The notes under the pieces are model-generated. The model made no database searches, had not been told where the DNA came from, and saw nothing but the letters and a program-made list of their open reading frames with translations. From CAZIUL01 sp964542475 (GTDB lineage Bacteria; Planctomycetota; B15-G4; CAYZWU01), in the NCBI GenBank assembly GCA_964542475.1, contig CAZIUL010000033.1:1-45802 (forward strand): a stretch of 45,802 nucleotides of DNA. Reading direction: 5' to 3'. How positions within the stretch are numbered: the first letter of the stretch is position 1; each line of letters begins with the position of its first letter. A program made the position numbers and the translations under genes. Below are positions 35,047 to 43,391 of the stretch, piece after piece.

Positions 35047-36001
35047 AAAACGAGCCCTGGTAACGGGCGGCAGCGGCTTTGCGGGATCGCACCTGCTTGC
35101 CCTGCTGCTTGATGAGGGCTGGGAAAGTTTCTCGTTTGACCTGAGCGAACCCATAGGCCCTGCACTGGGCCGAGCCGGGTTTTTGCAAGGGGATGTCCTG
35201 TCGAAAGAAAAGATCGTGGATGCGTTGCTTCGCGTGCGCCCGGACGTTGTTTATCACCTTGCGGGGATTGCGTTCGTTCCGGACGCCGAAAAGGACAGGC
35301 CCAGGGCGCTGTCCATCAATGTCCTCGGCGGGGTAAACATCCTGGAGGCTGTAAAGGAGGCGGCCCCTGCCGCAAAGGTCCTGGTGATATCGAGCTCAGA
35401 GGTCTATGGAAAGAACCCGCCGGAAAAGATGCCGCTCGGGGAGAAGATGCCGGTCAAACCGGCGAACTTCTACGCCTTTACAAAGGTTGCTCTCGAACAC
35501 GCCGCGGACTATGGGAAAGGGTTGGGGCTGGATGTGACTGTGCTCAGGCCTTTCAACCACATAGGCCCCCGCCAATCCGACCTGTTTGTGGCATCGGCCT
35601 TCGCTCGCCAGGTGGCCCAAGCCGAGCGCGGCGAGATCCCCCCGGTAATAAAAGTCGGCAACCTGGAAGCCGTGCGCGATTTTACGGATGTGGAGGACAT
35701 GGCCAGGGCCTACTTCATGGCAGGAACATGCGAACTCGATTCTCCAGGCCCGTTCAACCTTTCGTCAGGCAAAGGTATAAAGATTCAGGAGATCCTGGAT
35801 ACTCTGCTGGATCTTGCGCGAATCCGGATAAAAGTCGAACATGATCCTGAACGGCTGAGGCTATCGGACATGCCTGTTCTTGTAGGTGACAACTCCCTTT
35901 TTTCCAGGGAGACCGGCTGGATCCCTCGTGTCCCACTTGCCGAATCGCTGAAACGGATCCTGGATTACTGGCGAGATGTGTCTTCTTCCCCTTACCTGTA
36001 A
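35030..36001 (+). CDS. rmd: GDP-4-keto-6-deoxymannose reductase (Rmd-like)
   Basis: The 323-residue short-chain dehydrogenase follows gmd with a 17-bp overlap. It has the cofactor loop LVTGGSGFAGSHLL, SSSEVYGK and the catalytic YAFTKVALEHAA. Taken with gmd, the most likely role is reduction to GDP-D-rhamnose. Another 4-keto-6-deoxyhexose reductase or epimerase cannot be ruled out, since this family is hard to separate by eye. The product would feed surface glycan made on the undecaprenyl carrier recycled by UppP. Its last 10 bp overlap the stop region of the amidase gene on the other strand. Confidence 0.85.
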   Translation: MPATPEKRALVTGGSGFAGSHLLALLLDEGWESFSFDLSEPIGPALGRAGFLQGDVLSKEKIVDALLRVRPDVVYHLAGIAFVPDAEKDRPRALSINVLGGVNILEAVKEAAPAAKVLVISSSEVYGKNPPEKMPLGEKMPVKPANFYAFTKVALEHAADYGKGLGLDVTVLRPFNHIGPRQSDLFVASAFARQVAQAERGEIPPVIKVGNLEAVRDFTDVEDMARAYFMAGTCELDSPGPFNLSSGKGIKIQEILDTLLDLARIRIKVEHDPERLRLSDMPVLVGDNSLFSRETGWIPRVPLAESLKRILDYWRDVSSSPYL

Positions 36002-37179
36002 GCCCGCCTGAACCTGTCCACGAACGACTGGAGGCGTGATCCGGGGCATTCCGTTCCTCCGGGCCGTATTTCCCTGTGAGTGACAACCTGCTTGGATGGG
36101 GACAGCCCGTACACGCTGCACAGGATCCTGATAAATCCGGTAAGGGTGCGCTGCTGGGCGGTGGTAACCGATTGCTCGTTATAGTTTCCGATCACGGATA
36201 TCCCGATATTGCCGCGGTTGAGCTGCGGGTTTCCAGCGTGCGCGCCCTGGTATTTGAGCGGCCGGCCCTCCCAGATCCTGCCCGCTCTGTCGATCAGGAA
36301 ATGGTACCCGATGTCCGCCCAATCATTGTCGTTCTGATGTGTAGTCTGGTACGCGAGTATACGGTTCGCGTTTTCCTGGAAACCCACGCCCTCGAAGACC
36401 TCTCCGGTATGATGCACCGTGATCTTGGTTATTTCGGTCATCAAGGATATGTTCGACCATGTGGGTCTTGCGTTCCAGCGGGAGCGGTTGTAAACAAGCA
36501 TGCCCGGAAAAGAGCCGGATTCAAACGAACCGTTGCCGTGCTTGGGCTTGAACAATGCGGTTGGAGCGCTATTGCCGAGAAACTCTTTTCTTAAAGCTAT
36601 TTCGTCGAAGCTGCTCCTGTTTTGGATCTGCCGCAGGAGTTGTTCGGGGTCGTTTCTTTTTAGATTTACCGCGCAGATGTAACGGCGGAACAGCAGGCAA
36701 TCCCGATGCTCGGCGGAGGGATTCGTTTTCAGAAGCGCGTTGAACTGCTGGTCGGCTTTTCTGTAGCAGGCCCTGTACAGGTAGCTGTCACCGATCTTCA
36801 TCCCGCATTCGAACACGAAGGCCTGTTTGTCGATAAACTCGCCGCTGCAGCCCTTGGCGAGCTTTACCGCCGCTTCGAAATCTCCGCAAGCTTCTCCGTA
36901 TTGCTGCGCCTTCTGCCGGCATTCGCCGCGGAACCGGTATGCACGGGCCGTGGATTCGGGCTGCTCCGGACTGTCGATGGAGCGGATGATATCCGTGAAC
37001 ACGGATGCGGCCATGTCGAACTTTTGGCGAAGGTAGAGTGCGCGACCCTCTTCCAGTTTATCAGCCATGGAGTCCCTGTGACCGCTGCCTGTTACGCAAG
37101 AGCCGAGAGCCAGGCAAAGCGGAAGGAACGCCGCGCATAGCAGGGCTGGTGGTGTGTATCGCCTGATTTTAAAAGTCAT
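35992..37179 (-). CDS. N-acetylmuramoyl-L-alanine amidase lipoprotein with tetratricopeptide region
   Basis: The 395-residue lipoprotein has a signal ending in the lipobox LGSC (Cys28), a helical region that resembles tetratricopeptide repeats (about 40-185) and a C-terminal Amidase_2/PGRP domain (about 250-390). The zinc site is visible: His256 in VHHTGEVFEG, His368 in THREIRPGG and Cys378 in TECPGS, with the catalytic Tyr292 in GYHFLID. The enzyme cuts the amide between muramic acid and the stem peptide. The helical part may hold a partner or sense the wall. GGAG lies about nine bases before the ATG. It converges with rmd in a 10-bp overlap. Confidence 0.93.
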   Translation of the reverse strand: MTFKIRRYTPPALLCAAFLPLCLALGSCVTGSGHRDSMADKLEEGRALYLRQKFDMAASVFTDIIRSIDSPEQPESTARAYRFRGECRQKAQQYGEACGDFEAAVKLAKGCSGEFIDKQAFVFECGMKIGDSYLYRACYRKADQQFNALLKTNPSAEHRDCLLFRRYICAVNLKRNDPEQLLRQIQNRSSFDEIALRKEFLGNSAPTALFKPKHGNGSFESGSFPGMLVYNRSRWNARPTWSNISLMTEITKITVHHTGEVFEGVGFQENANRILAYQTTHQNDNDWADIGYHFLIDRAGRIWEGRPLKYQGAHAGNPQLNRGNIGISVIGNYNEQSVTTAQQRTLTGFIRILCSVYGLSPSKQVVTHREIRPGGTECPGSRLQSFVDRFRRAYR

Positions 37180-37451
37180 GAGTGTTGCTCCAAACCAACC
37201 GTTTCAGCGTTTGCAACCGATTATGGAAAAGAGTGTGTCCATAATCAATAGACTGTGTCACTTGTCTGACATGTCGAACAGGTCTGACAAGAATCCAGAA
37301 TCCAGAACACTCTTCCCCTCACCAGGATTGAATTTTTCAGTGCATGGGGTTAATATGCCGAAAACATGAGCTGAGCGGTGCGCGGTTGTCAGGCTCCGCA
37401 ATCACGGTTCAAAAAAAACGGGAACGGCAGCCTTTTTTATCGAGGCGTTTC
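37180..37451. other. Divergent non-coding region with 31-bp GTCNGAC repeat
   Basis: This 272-bp region between the amidase and prenyltransferase genes must contain two outward promoters. It holds CTTGTCTGACATGTCGAACA starting at 37261 and continuing to GACAAG at 37291, three GTCNGAC-like units at about 9-10 bp spacing with inverted outer ends. I see no other gene or structure. Confidence 0.5.
37261..37291 (+). repeat. GTCCGAC-type short repeat, copy 3
   Basis: Three related units, GTCTGAC, GTCGAAC and GTCTGAC, are spaced about 9-10 bp apart, and the ends CTTGTC and GACAAG are inverted. This is the longest of the four copies in the window. Confidence 0.6.
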
Positions 37452-38336
37452 ATGGACAAGGGAATGGCGTTCATCAAAACGTTACGAGTCCACCAGTGGA
37501 CCAAGAACGTTCTCATCTTCGCGGCCCTGGTTTATTCCAGGAACCTGGGCGACGGGATGATGACCGCCAGGGTCTTCCTGGCATTTGCAGCATTCTGTTT
37601 TATGTCATCGTGCGTGTATGTCCTGAACGACATCCTCGACGCAAAAGAGGATCGGCTGCATCCAACGAAGCGCAACAGGCCGATCGCGTCAGGGAGGCTG
37701 GACCCAGGGACCGCTGCAGCGGGTAGCTGCGCTCTACTGGCGCTTGCCGCGGTAATGGCTTATATGGTGGGCGGCGGGCCGGTGTTCTGCGGGATCCTAG
37801 CCGGTTATTTCGTTCTGAACCTGGCCTATTCCTTTGTTCTGAAAAAGGTGGTTGTCGCGGATGTGCTCGTGATAGCGCTCGGTTTCCTGCTCCGTGTTGT
37901 GGCGGGGGGGCTTGCCATCCATGTGGAGGTGTCGCAATGGCTCATCATATGCACCTTTTTTGCGGCCTTTATGCTGGCATGCTGCAAGCGCCGCGCTGAG
38001 CTGTCTGCTGCAGGGGATTCGAACGAGGCCAGGGCAGTGCTTGCGGATTACTCGCTCCCGCTTCTCGATCTGTTCATCGCCATCTCCGCTGCTGCCGCGT
38101 TGATGACCTATGCGCTTTATACGGTTGCCGAAAGAACCTGCCAGGAGTTCAACACGATAAACCTCATATACACGGTGCCGTTTGTGATGTACGGAGTGTG
38201 CAGGTATCTTTTCCTGGTTTACCGCCGCAGGCTTGGAGAAGACCCAGCAGCAGTCCTGGTCAGGGATCCCGGAATGATCATTGCCATCCTTCTGTGGTTC
38301 TGCGTGACATGCGGCATTCTGTACTCTGCTGTGTAG
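37452..38336 (+). CDS. UbiA-family prenyltransferase, decaprenyl-phosphate phosphoribosyltransferase-like
   Basis: The 294-residue membrane protein has about eight helices. It carries the UbiA metal-binding motif in NDILDAKEDRLHPTKRNRPI (Asn59, Asp60, Asp63, Asp67), whose HPTKRNRPIASG ending is typical of the subgroup that transfers phosphoribose to a polyprenyl phosphate (DPPR synthase), rather than of quinone or haem enzymes. The second motif is around DYSLPLLDLF. The start is ATG 37452, with GAGG six bases upstream; an in-frame ATG 37464 (MAFIKTL) is possible. The stop TAG at 38334-38336 lies inside the target-site duplication of the adjacent MITE. Substrate assignment is inference; context of UppP and gmd favours lipid-linked sugar chemistry. 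Confidence 0.85.
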   Translation: MDKGMAFIKTLRVHQWTKNVLIFAALVYSRNLGDGMMTARVFLAFAAFCFMSSCVYVLNDILDAKEDRLHPTKRNRPIASGRLDPGTAAAGSCALLALAAVMAYMVGGGPVFCGILAGYFVLNLAYSFVLKKVVVADVLVIALGFLLRVVAGGLAIHVEVSQWLIICTFFAAFMLACCKRRAELSAAGDSNEARAVLADYSLPLLDLFIAISAAAALMTYALYTVAERTCQEFNTINLIYTVPFVMYGVCRYLFLVYRRRLGEDPAAVLVRDPGMIIAILLWFCVTCGILYSAV

Positions 38337-38530
38337 ACCCTAACTTTGCAAACAGAATCGGCGAAAATCGGTAAACCTCGCGCCATAGCACCCCACCTGC
38401 GGCCGAATCCCGATTTTTCCGAACCTCACGTATTGACAAATACGCCGCGGTCCGAAAAAATCGGGATTCGGCCACTTCTGACGCACTCTGACGCGTTTTC
38501 ACTCGATCCTGTTTGCAAAGTTAGGGTAGA
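38334..38530. mobile_element. MITE-like element with 18-bp inverted repeats and 4-bp target duplication
   Basis: CCCTAACTTTGCAAACAG (38338-38355) is repeated in perfect inverse at 38509-38526. TAGA flanks both ends (38334-38337 and 38527-38530), as expected of a 4-bp target-site duplication. Inside, GGCCGAATCCCGATTTTTCC (38401-38420) pairs with its near-complement ending at 38473, and within that loop CGTATT and AATACG form a third small hairpin. TCTGACGC is tandemly repeated at 38478-38495. The 189-bp body encodes no protein. It reaches from the prenyltransferase stop codon to just before lipA. Confidence 0.9.
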
Positions 38531-38540
38531 GGCAACACAC

Positions 38541-39422
38541 ATGCGCGCCGATCAACCGAAAAAACCGGATTGGTTCAAGAAACACCTGCCTCCGGGCGGC
38601 AAGGTCGAAAGGCTGGAGCGTATGCTGAGGAAGCGCAGCCTGAACACAGTGTGCCACGGGGCGAAGTGTCCAAACAGGAACGACTGTTTTCACAAGGGCC
38701 AGGCAACGTTTCTAATCATGGGAAACCTTTGCACGAGACGCTGCCGCTTCTGTTCCATAGCATACGCGCCCCCATCTCCTGTCGATCCGTCAGAGGCTCA
38801 AAGGCTGGCCGAAGCCGTGCAAGAGATGAAGCTCGCCTATGCGGTGATCACCTCGGTGACACGTGATGACCTTGAGGACGGCGGCGCCTCGTGCTTTGCG
38901 GCTGTGGTACAGGCGCTTGAGGCGAAGAGCCCGGGCATAGGTGTCGAGCTCCTTGTTCCGGACTTCTGCGGCTGCAGCGATGCGCTTTCAAGGGTGATGG
39001 ATGCGGGGCCCACCGTCTTGAACCACAATGTGGAAACGGTTCCCTCGCTTTATCCCGAGGTAAGGCCGGAAGCCGGTTATGACCGTTCTCTCGGGCTCCT
39101 GGAGCGCGCCGCCTCGTACGACGGAATACCTGTCAAGTCGGGTTTGATGCTCGGCCTCGGAGAAAGCGAACACGAGGTTGTAACGGTTTTGAGTGATCTC
39201 AGGTCGGCGGGGGTTGATATTGTCACGATCGGGCAGTATCTTCAACCGGAAGCCGCGTGCCTGGAGGTGGAGGAATACGTGGAGCCGGAACGCTTCGAAA
39301 AGTACGCGGGAATAGCCGCGGACCTGGGTTTCACGGGAGTGGCATCCGGGCCTTTCGTGAGATCCTCGTACAAGGCCGCCGCGCTGTTCGAAAGTCATTT
39401 GATCAAGGTACAAAAAACATGA
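38541..39422 (+). CDS. lipA: Lipoyl synthase
   Basis: LipA inserts two sulfur atoms into protein-bound octanoate to make lipoate, a cofactor for 2-oxoacid dehydrogenases and the glycine cleavage system. The 293-residue radical-SAM enzyme has the auxiliary cluster Cys38, Cys43 and Cys49 (CHGAKCPNRNDC) and the radical-SAM cluster Cys64, Cys68 and Cys71 (CTRRCRFC). RSSYKA near the C-terminus is the conserved serine region. ATG 38541 is chosen for family length; AGAGG, eight bases upstream, is built from the right target duplication of the MITE, so insertion could affect expression. An in-frame extension to 38346 is translated from the element and rejected. No lipB is adjacent. Confidence 0.95.
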   Translation: MRADQPKKPDWFKKHLPPGGKVERLERMLRKRSLNTVCHGAKCPNRNDCFHKGQATFLIMGNLCTRRCRFCSIAYAPPSPVDPSEAQRLAEAVQEMKLAYAVITSVTRDDLEDGGASCFAAVVQALEAKSPGIGVELLVPDFCGCSDALSRVMDAGPTVLNHNVETVPSLYPEVRPEAGYDRSLGLLERAASYDGIPVKSGLMLGLGESEHEVVTVLSDLRSAGVDIVTIGQYLQPEAACLEVEEYVEPERFEKYAGIAADLGFTGVASGPFVRSSYKAAALFESHLIKVQKT

Positions 39423-40195
39423 GCCGTTTCATCACTCTCACAACCGATTTCGGTTATCGCGACCCCTATGTCGGAATAATGAAGGGCGTCATCCTGGGCA
39501 GATCTCCGGACAGCACCATCATCGATCTCACTCACGGGATCGCGCCCCATTCGGTTCTGGAAGCCAACTTTTCCATCAAGGGTTCTTTTCGGTTTTTCCC
39601 CAAGGGCACGGTTCATGTCGTTGTTATCGATCCCGGGGTGGGGGGGGACAGGAAGATACTCTTTCTCGAAAAGGAGGGTCATTGCTTTCTGGCGCCGGAC
39701 AACGGTGTGCTCACGGGTTTTCTGGAAGGTCCGGAGATGCCAAGAAGCGTGGAAAACAGGTCCTTGTTTCTGGATGAAGTGTCCGGCACATTCCACGGCC
39801 GGGACATTTTCGCGCCCGTGGCCGCCGGCGTAGCCAACGGCCTGGACCCTGCGGATCTCGGCCCGCATGTGCCTGATCCGCTATCAGTGAGCTTGACCGA
39901 GCCCTCATTCGACGAGAATACCATCGAGGGCTGTGTCGTTTACATCGATGTGTTTGGAAACCTCTTGACGAACATCACAAGGGTTCACATCGAAAAGCTC
40001 GGTATCAAAAAACCGCGCGTTTTCCTGTGCGGAAGGGAGATCGGGGAGCCGCAGCCGTCCTACTCCATCAAGTCCAAGGGCGAACCTGTAGCGATCATCG
40101 GCTCGTTTGGACATCTCGAAATCGCTGTTAACGAGGGAAACGCTGCTGATGCTTACAGCGCGGGCACGGGCGACGAGGTGACCGTTACTAGTTGA
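39419..40195 (+). CDS. S-adenosyl-L-methionine hydrolase/halogenase-family (DUF62) protein
   Basis: The 258-residue protein belongs to the SAM hydroxide adenosyltransferase family, which splits SAM into adenosine and methionine; fluorinase is a relative. It starts ITLTTDFGYRDPYVGIMKG, with LTHGIAPHSVLEANF, VVIDPGVGGDRK, DNGVLTG and YIDVFGNLLTNI downstream, all family blocks. The start ATG overlaps the lipA stop (ATGA), so translation is coupled to a SAM-consuming enzyme; a link to clearing SAM-derived products is possible but not shown. An eight-G run at 39640-39647 could be slippage-prone. Its end overlaps the converging HEAT gene by eight bp. Confidence 0.9.
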   Translation: MSRFITLTTDFGYRDPYVGIMKGVILGRSPDSTIIDLTHGIAPHSVLEANFSIKGSFRFFPKGTVHVVVIDPGVGGDRKILFLEKEGHCFLAPDNGVLTGFLEGPEMPRSVENRSLFLDEVSGTFHGRDIFAPVAAGVANGLDPADLGPHVPDPLSVSLTEPSFDENTIEGCVVYIDVFGNLLTNITRVHIEKLGIKKPRVFLCGREIGEPQPSYSIKSKGEPVAIIGSFGHLEIAVNEGNAADAYSAGTGDEVTVTS

Positions 40196-41900
40196 TGTTG
40201 AACAGCTCGTACATGAAATTGTCCAGTATCGTGTAGTTGCTGTTCCTGGTCACTTTCGAAATCACGGGTGTTGGACCCTGATCGCTTATCAACCCCAGCC
40301 CCAGCACCGCGTATGAACGCATCCTGTCGGTTTCCTTCTTGTTTGATGCGATTTCGAGCAAAGGCTCGATGGCGTTCTGGTCCCCGATCAATCCCAGATT
40401 GTAGGCGGTTGAGATTCGCGTAATGGACGGGTTCTCCGCACGAAGCAGTGCGTACATCTCCCCGGTGATGGTCCTGTCGCCTATCAGACCGAGAGCAATT
40501 GCCGAAAACCTGTGGAGCTCCACGTCGTTGGATTCCTTGAAGGTTCTGGCGAGGCGATCGAGAGAATCGCTGTCCCTCATCATTCCAAGTGCCAGCGCGC
40601 AATAACCCCTGTAAATCGGTTCCATTTTGCTGTCCACGGCCTTCCGGAGCTCTCCCAGGGCATCGTCGTATCCGAGCAATCCCATAGAAACCGCGAGGGC
40701 GGATCTGGAGCTCGTGTCGTTTTTGGATCTGAACAGGTCCAACAGTAAGGTTCCATGCGAACGGTTTCCGATCAGCCCGACGGCCAGCGCAACGAAAGGC
40801 AGGCTCGCACGGTTCGCACGGTTCAGTTCCTTGGTCAGGAACGCCTCCGCCTGATCCCCTCCTATTTTTCCCAGGGAAAGGTAAGCGAAATTCCGGACCA
40901 TGTTGTCCGCGTCGTTGGATACCTTCGAGACAAGCCCTTCCACAACATCTCTGTCCGAGGGCGTTGCCGCGGCCCCCAGCGCAATAACGGCTGATCGCCT
41001 GATCTGGGTGAACTTGCTGTCGAGGCACTGGATGAGAACCGCGTTTGCCGCCCTGTCTCCAACACGGCCGAGGCTGATTATCAGGTAGGCGTTGGTGATT
41101 CGGTCGTCCGACAGCTTCTTGATAAGCGCTGTCCTGAGCGAAGAGGCCAGCGTTGAATCTTCCGTGAGCCCGGCACCGAACGCGATAGCCTGCTGAAGAA
41201 ACCTGTGCAGGTTTTTAAAACGTTTCGGTTCGAACCACTCCTTGAACGCCTTGGCCGCTTCATCGGTTCCCACGAGCCCCGCGGCCACAGCGGCAAAAGC
41301 CCTGATCTCCGTATCCTCGTTTTCGTCCTCGAAGATCGACTTCAGAATAGGGACAGCGTTCAGGTTTTCGGAGATGCCCATCGCCAGGACCGCTACGGTT
41401 TTGACGTAGAGGTTGTGATCGTTCTCGTATGTGTGATAAAGGTACGAAAGCGCGCTGTCGTCATGTGTGCGTGCCAGCGAGATCACGGCAGCCTCCCGGA
41501 TGCCCGGATCGCTTTCCGTACGAATGATGTTCGTGAAAAAGCGCACGAGGTTGGTGCGTTTTTTCGGTGTAATCTTTTCGTACGGGAAGTCGATGACGCC
41601 CGCCTGCGGGGTTAGTTTCAAAAGGGCTGGTTTCAGGTTGATCAAAGGATCAGAGTTGTAGTCCCACCAGAACTCCCAGCTCTCTTCACGGAACGCCACC
41701 TGGGGCCCTCCCCCCGGAAAAGAAAAGCCTTTCTGCTTCGCCGCTTGGCTGACTCCGTCAAGGGGATTGTCATCTGTTCCGCTTTTTGTCACGGGTCCCT
41801 TGAACCGGCCGCCATGTCCGAAAAGCTCGTTATCAGCAAAGGAAAACAATGACAAGACAACGAACAGGACGAGGGGAAACGCTTTGTATGAAGGTTTCAT
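40188..41900 (-). CDS. Exported HEAT-repeat protein
   Basis: The 570-residue protein has a signal peptide (about 5-22, FPLVLFVVLSLFSFA) and about a dozen HEAT-type helical repeats from about 110 to the end, each near 36 residues, with patterns such as SDPGIREAAVISLARTHDD and EDTEIRAFAAVAAGLVG. The repeats form a solenoid for binding protein partners; no catalytic motif is seen. ATG 41900 is chosen because GGGAG lies about ten bases upstream. It overlaps the SAM-hydrolase gene end by eight bp in a convergent arrangement. Its partners are unknown. Confidence 0.85.
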   Translation of the reverse strand: MKPSYKAFPLVLFVVLSLFSFADNELFGHGGRFKGPVTKSGTDDNPLDGVSQAAKQKGFSFPGGGPQVAFREESWEFWWDYNSDPLINLKPALLKLTPQAGVIDFPYEKITPKKRTNLVRFFTNIIRTESDPGIREAAVISLARTHDDSALSYLYHTYENDHNLYVKTVAVLAMGISENLNAVPILKSIFEDENEDTEIRAFAAVAAGLVGTDEAAKAFKEWFEPKRFKNLHRFLQQAIAFGAGLTEDSTLASSLRTALIKKLSDDRITNAYLIISLGRVGDRAANAVLIQCLDSKFTQIRRSAVIALGAAATPSDRDVVEGLVSKVSNDADNMVRNFAYLSLGKIGGDQAEAFLTKELNRANRASLPFVALAVGLIGNRSHGTLLLDLFRSKNDTSSRSALAVSMGLLGYDDALGELRKAVDSKMEPIYRGYCALALGMMRDSDSLDRLARTFKESNDVELHRFSAIALGLIGDRTITGEMYALLRAENPSITRISTAYNLGLIGDQNAIEPLLEIASNKKETDRMRSYAVLGLGLISDQGPTPVISKVTRNSNYTILDNFMYELFNIN

Positions 41901-42149
41901 GCTTCGCTCTCCCAAAAAAAACAATGAACCGCAGCAGCTATGGCGGGGCGCGACAATGTGTGCAAAGTTCCGGGGTCACCGCCTGCCCGGTCGAGGGCTT
42001 ATCAGATTTTAATCACGAAAACGTCGGGATGTCCAGAAATCCTTACTTGTCTTTCCGACTCTTTCGGAATTTGTTGTCTGATACGTTAGTTTTCAGATAT
42101 TCTTTAGCGTGAATTTCCTTGAGTATCAGAGGAGCTGAGGAGCCTACTG
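41901..42149. other. Divergent intergenic region
   Basis: This 249-bp gap lies between the HEAT gene and larC, which read outward. Promoters are expected. I see no repeat, hairpin or further gene in it. Confidence 0.4.
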
Positions 42150-43313
42150 ATGAGATTGGCTTATTTTGACTGTTTTTCGGGTGTGGCAGGCGACATGGTT
42201 CTCGGAGCCCTGGTCGATGCGGGTGTCGACGGATCGAGGCTCGAACAAGCCCTGTCGGGGCTTGGGATCAGCGGGTACCGTCTGTCATTCAACAAGGAAA
42301 CCAGGGGCGCTCTGTCAGGCACCAGGGCATGCGTGGAGGTGGAGGAAACAGACAAGGACAGGCGGCTTCCCGAGATCGTGGACATCATACGCGACTCGTC
42401 GCTGGACGAAGAGGTCAAAAACGGGGCTGTTTCCGTTTTCGAGCGTCTTGCCGATGCAGAAGCCGCGGTGCACGGAACCTCTGCCGATGATGTGTATTTC
42501 CACGAGGTGGGAGCCCTTGACGCGATCGTCGACATTGTCGGCGCGGTTGTCGGCTTGAAGCTTCTGGGCGCGGAGCGGTTGTTTTCCTCGAGTCTCGTGC
42601 TCGGAACAGGCACCGTGAAATGCAGGCACGGTGTCCTGCCGATTCCCGCGCCGGCGGTTGTCAGGCTTGTCAAAGGTTTCGAGGTCCGGCTGACAAGCGT
42701 GGAAGGGGAGCTTACCACCCCGACAGGTGCGGCCATAATCACAACACTGGCCGAACCCCCGGGTGCTGTGCCTTCCTTTGTTGTGGAGTCCGTTGGTTAC
42801 GGCTTCGGCAGCCGGAAAGGCGCAGCCAACGATCCGCCGAACGCGCTCAGACTCGTGAAGGGGCGTACATGCGTGGAGAAGGGGCTGGAAGAGGTAGTCC
42901 TTCTGGAAACGAACCTGGATGACGTGACAGGGGAGGTTGCCGGATACCTGATCGAGCAGTGTTTAGAGCGCGGAGCGCTGGACGCATTTGTCGTGCCTGT
43001 TCAGATGAAGAAATCGAGGCCCGGCATCCTGTTTTCGGCTCTGTGCAGGCTTGACCTTACGGATGCGCTCGTGAACCTGCTTCACATGGAGAGCCGCACT
43101 CTCGGTGTCAGGATACAGCGAGTTTCCCGGTCTATCCTTCCAAGAGAAGTGGTCACGGTTGACACATCGCTGGGGCCGGTCAGGGTGAAAAAAGCCGGGC
43201 TGCCCGGCCAGCAGGTTTTTTGCTCACCGGAATACGAGGATGCTGCAAGGATCGCCAGGGAAAAGGGAATGCCTCTCTGGGTGGTCATGGAGACGATCCG
43301 GGCCGAGATTTAG
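42150..43313 (+). CDS. larC: Nickel-pincer cofactor biosynthesis protein LarC
   Basis: LarC is the CTP-dependent enzyme that inserts nickel into the pincer cofactor of lactate racemase and related racemases/epimerases. The 387-residue protein begins MRLAYFDCFSGVAGDMVLGA and has VYFHEVGALDAIVDIVGAV, LTTPTGAAII, NLDDVTGEVAGYLIE and VRVKKAG as family landmarks. It is one uninterrupted frame, unlike Lactobacillus, where two parts are joined by a programmed frameshift. No larA, larB or larE gene lies in the window, so the other steps must be encoded elsewhere. GAGGAG upstream at 42138-42143 could be the ribosome site. Confidence 0.92.
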   Translation: MRLAYFDCFSGVAGDMVLGALVDAGVDGSRLEQALSGLGISGYRLSFNKETRGALSGTRACVEVEETDKDRRLPEIVDIIRDSSLDEEVKNGAVSVFERLADAEAAVHGTSADDVYFHEVGALDAIVDIVGAVVGLKLLGAERLFSSSLVLGTGTVKCRHGVLPIPAPAVVRLVKGFEVRLTSVEGELTTPTGAAIITTLAEPPGAVPSFVVESVGYGFGSRKGAANDPPNALRLVKGRTCVEKGLEEVVLLETNLDDVTGEVAGYLIEQCLERGALDAFVVPVQMKKSRPGILFSALCRLDLTDALVNLLHMESRTLGVRIQRVSRSILPREVVTVDTSLGPVRVKKAGLPGQQVFCSPEYEDAARIAREKGMPLWVVMETIRAEI

Positions 43314-43336
43314 AGGGATGGATCGAAGGAGCGGTA

Positions 43337-43370
43337 ACCGGGTTGAGCCCGGTCCGACTGGTCCGACAAG
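43337..43370 (+). repeat. Hairpin plus GTCCGAC-type repeat, copy 4
   Basis: A CCGGG/CCCGG stem at 43338-43352 is followed by GGTCCGACTGGTCCGACAAG (43351-43370). GTCCGACNGGTCCGACAAG-like strings also occur at 32484-32504 and 37261-37291. It lies between larC and the SH3 gene. There is no T-tract, so it is not a clear terminator. Confidence 0.55.
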
Positions 43371-43391
43371 ATTTTAATTAAGGTTTAAAAA

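Noticed and set aside
38010..38026. tRNA-like GGGGATTCGAAC string
   Set aside because: It lies in the UbiA-type coding frame and there is no acceptor stem, D-arm or anticodon arm around it.
38346..38540. N-terminal extension of LipA in frame through the MITE
   Set aside because: The 65 residues would be translated from the transposable element, and LipA proteins start near 38541; the purine-rich site just before it supports the shorter start.
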